Made by a program: the position numbers and the translations under genes | The notes under the pieces: generated by a model | Database searches by the model: none | Seen by the model: the letters and a program-made list of their open reading frames with translations, nothing else | Told to the model about the DNA's origin: nothing | Part shown: positions 61,948-64,000 of the stretch, one piece after another | Layout: every line of letters begins with the position of its first letter | Position numbering within the stretch: position 1 is the stretch's first letter | Origin: Paramacrobiotus metropolitanus | Lineage: Eukaryota > Tardigrada > Eutardigrada > Parachela > Macrobiotidae | Length of the DNA stretch: 64,000 nt | Assembly: GCF_019649055.1 (NCBI RefSeq) | Contig: NW_026570240.1 | Coordinates: forward strand, 806,001-870,000 | Direction: 5' to 3'

Positions 61948-64000
61948 GGCGGGAAGCTGGTCAAAGATTGCTGAATGTATCCTCTATCTGTACACGCTAA
62001 AACAGCGATATCGCGCGCAGGAAGCTGGATATTAGCCGGCTAGATGCATGGCATGCGCCAAGCAGGACACTTAGCAGCGAAGGGGTCATTTTTTTGTCAG
62101 CTGCATCCCTGAGCGCGCCAGCAGACACTGTATGCGGAAGTTCAGCTCATTTACGACTGCTCAATTGGTGCTAATGGAAAAGAAATGTTGCGTGATGAGC
62201 CCTGTACACGACACATCCACAAATCCACAACACACAGATTACAACCGGTTATTAAAATGGTCTATTACGGAAAAACAACCGCTGTGATCGGCGTAGAGAA
62301 TCGCTTTTTCCGCTCGTTCGTCGCATCACCAATGCACATATAATCGGGCATAGATCCAATCGCGGCACGACGAGTAATTTCATATCACCAAATAATCAAC
62401 TACTCGTAATAAAGAATAACATTCCACCAGATGCTGCTTGTTCAAATCTTGCTCAGGGTGGAGTTTATGAGAACGACTGCCACTTTGTCGCCTACTCGAT
62501 CGCCAACACCGATCCCTTTCGCACATATCTTGCGAACCGGGAAAAAACAAGACCCGGTAAAAATGGAATAAAAAAGAGACATGAACTGCGAGACAGCGAG
62601 GATCTTGTACTGCTGTGCGGAAGATATATAGCGCAATCCATCTACGAGCTGGAATGGTAGGAAGTGCAACTTCCGTAAGGACTTCCGTTCGGCGTTATTG
62701 ATTGTAACTCAATACATCAAAGACAACGGTTTGGGCGGTCCGCTAGCACCAATACAGATCGGCAAATGTGTTGCAGAGCAATTTAAACTGTCACTGTCAA
62801 TCAGGATTTTTGACCAATGGGTAGCTAACGACTATTTTGCCAAACGGTCACAAATTTACTTATCAATCGCTTGCTACAGAATTATCTCTGGCTCTGTTTC
62901 AACCATAAGATGCATAATTTTTACACGAAAACCAAATTTCATATATATGCTGTTACAATAATTATCTCTGACTGCCGATGAGTTAGACGACTATATTTGA
63001 GATCAGTCGCAACCTCTACAGAAGTGTTTTACATTACTGCATTAATGTTTTCACATATCATGTTCCAATCATGAGGCAACGGAAATCGTTGTACTGCGTG
63101 CGGTTAACTCAGTACAAGTTAGCACAGATTTAAATGTTTTAAATTAATACTTCATTGTAAGATGAAATCCATCATGATCTTAATTAAACCGGACTATTTA
63201 GCGCTGAATAATTAACCTAGGTTAATTTATACTGTTTAAGTTGCATAGTACAGCGTCTGTATGTGACTAAAACTGTGATTAAGCCCTAGTCGTAAAATGT
63301 GTACAAGTAGGATCATCCATTTCGGTTTGACAAAACCCTATTACTGGATGTGATATCTGTTAATGTTATATAGATCAGATTCAACGCGAATATCAAATAT
63401 ATTTTAGTGCTAAAATTTGGTTTATTATTCACAGCCAAGTTAACTGCATCTGACAGACGAGACGATCTGCATTTCTTTCCTTATCACACACCCCTCCACA
63501 AAAGCCAAGCGGTACAATCCCGGGAACATCTTTATAATACAACTATAAGCAAATTTGATGGCATTTTTTCAATCATGACAAAGTGTAACTGGTAAAGCGT
63601 ATCCGATTTAAATACGTATAGCGTTTTTTGTCTGCAAAAGCATGCAACACGGACGGAAAATAAAAATAATCGATGGCTCATGTACGATGTGCCATGTTAT
63701 GGACCGTTCAAGCCCACCAACCCGGCTCTTTAAGTACCAAAAAGTTTTACCCTGATGGCAGACACACCCGTGTTCTTATGATGTATACATAAGAAGATGA
63801 GAGTATGTAATCCCATGATCCGTTCTCGATAACGACAACTTTATTAGTTTTCTGCTACGCAGTTGCAGCAAATGCTGAAAACGTCATATTTACTAAATTT
63901 TGATGGATGACAGTCAATTAAAGCAATACGCATGCTTACATGAAATTTGTACTTGCAACGTCACGCATTCTCCACAAAATATAATTTTGAATTTTTGTAA
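61948..64000. other. Right-end region without a supported gene
   Basis: Upstream of the secreted LDLa/EGF gene (minus). It should contain its promoter. ORFs at 62442-62669, 62698-62961 and 63407-63595 lack homology, signal or splicing support. Confidence 0.5.

Overview
This is a metazoan nuclear DNA window with compact, intron-dense genes. Introns are mostly 50-150 bp, with GT-AG and a few GC-AG boundaries, and intergenic gaps are short. Gene content (animal NEIL1, USP5, COPB2, PIAS, FoxL2-like forkhead, atypical soluble guanylate cyclase) shows an animal. Two chitin-binding/chitin-deacetylase genes point to an animal with a chitinous cuticle, so an ecdysozoan. A tardigrade fits the gene compactness and the style of the low-complexity secreted proteins, but that is inference and the sequence does not prove it. 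I rebuilt gene models by hand from reading frames, splice-site consensus and intron phase; in all models listed with exon coordinates the phases close.

Layout, left to right. 1-1307 (+): 3' end of a single-pass membrane protein. 3860-4725 (+): small CIDE-N protein. 6176-8088 (+): unrecognised 115-aa protein. 8680-10161 (-): TTC36. 10916-13254 (-): NEIL1-type DNA glycosylase. 13814-15003 (+): SZRD1-like SUZ protein. 15200-20220 (-): CBM14 plus long linker plus chitin deacetylase. 21362-24524 (-): CBM14 protein with a ~670-residue disordered tail. 25540-30616 (-): H-NOX soluble guanylate cyclase in 21 coding exons. 31865-36197 (+): USP5. 36362-38095 (-): SLC35E2-like transporter. 38901-39950 (-): 5'-truncated retrotransposon fragment with a restriction-like endonuclease domain. 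41204-42945 (+): FoxL2-like forkhead factor. 43675-48236 (-): COPB2. 49655-51745 (-): HP1-like chromodomain protein. 52397-55151 (+): PIAS-type SUMO ligase. 55392-61947 (-): large secreted LDLa/EGF protein with repeats resembling bacterial adhesin repeats. 61948-64000: no gene seen.

Most genes are unrelated housekeeping or regulatory loci. The one functional cluster is the pair of same-strand chitin-binding genes at 15-24.5 kb, which share a CBM14 domain followed by a very long Pro/Gln/Asn/Ser-rich segment. One of them carries a deacetylase domain whose first catalytic motif is altered. The most unusual items are this pair, the adhesin-like repeats at 55-60 kb, three GC-AG introns with perfect GCAAGT donors, a 10-nt microexon, and several long perfect hairpins in introns.
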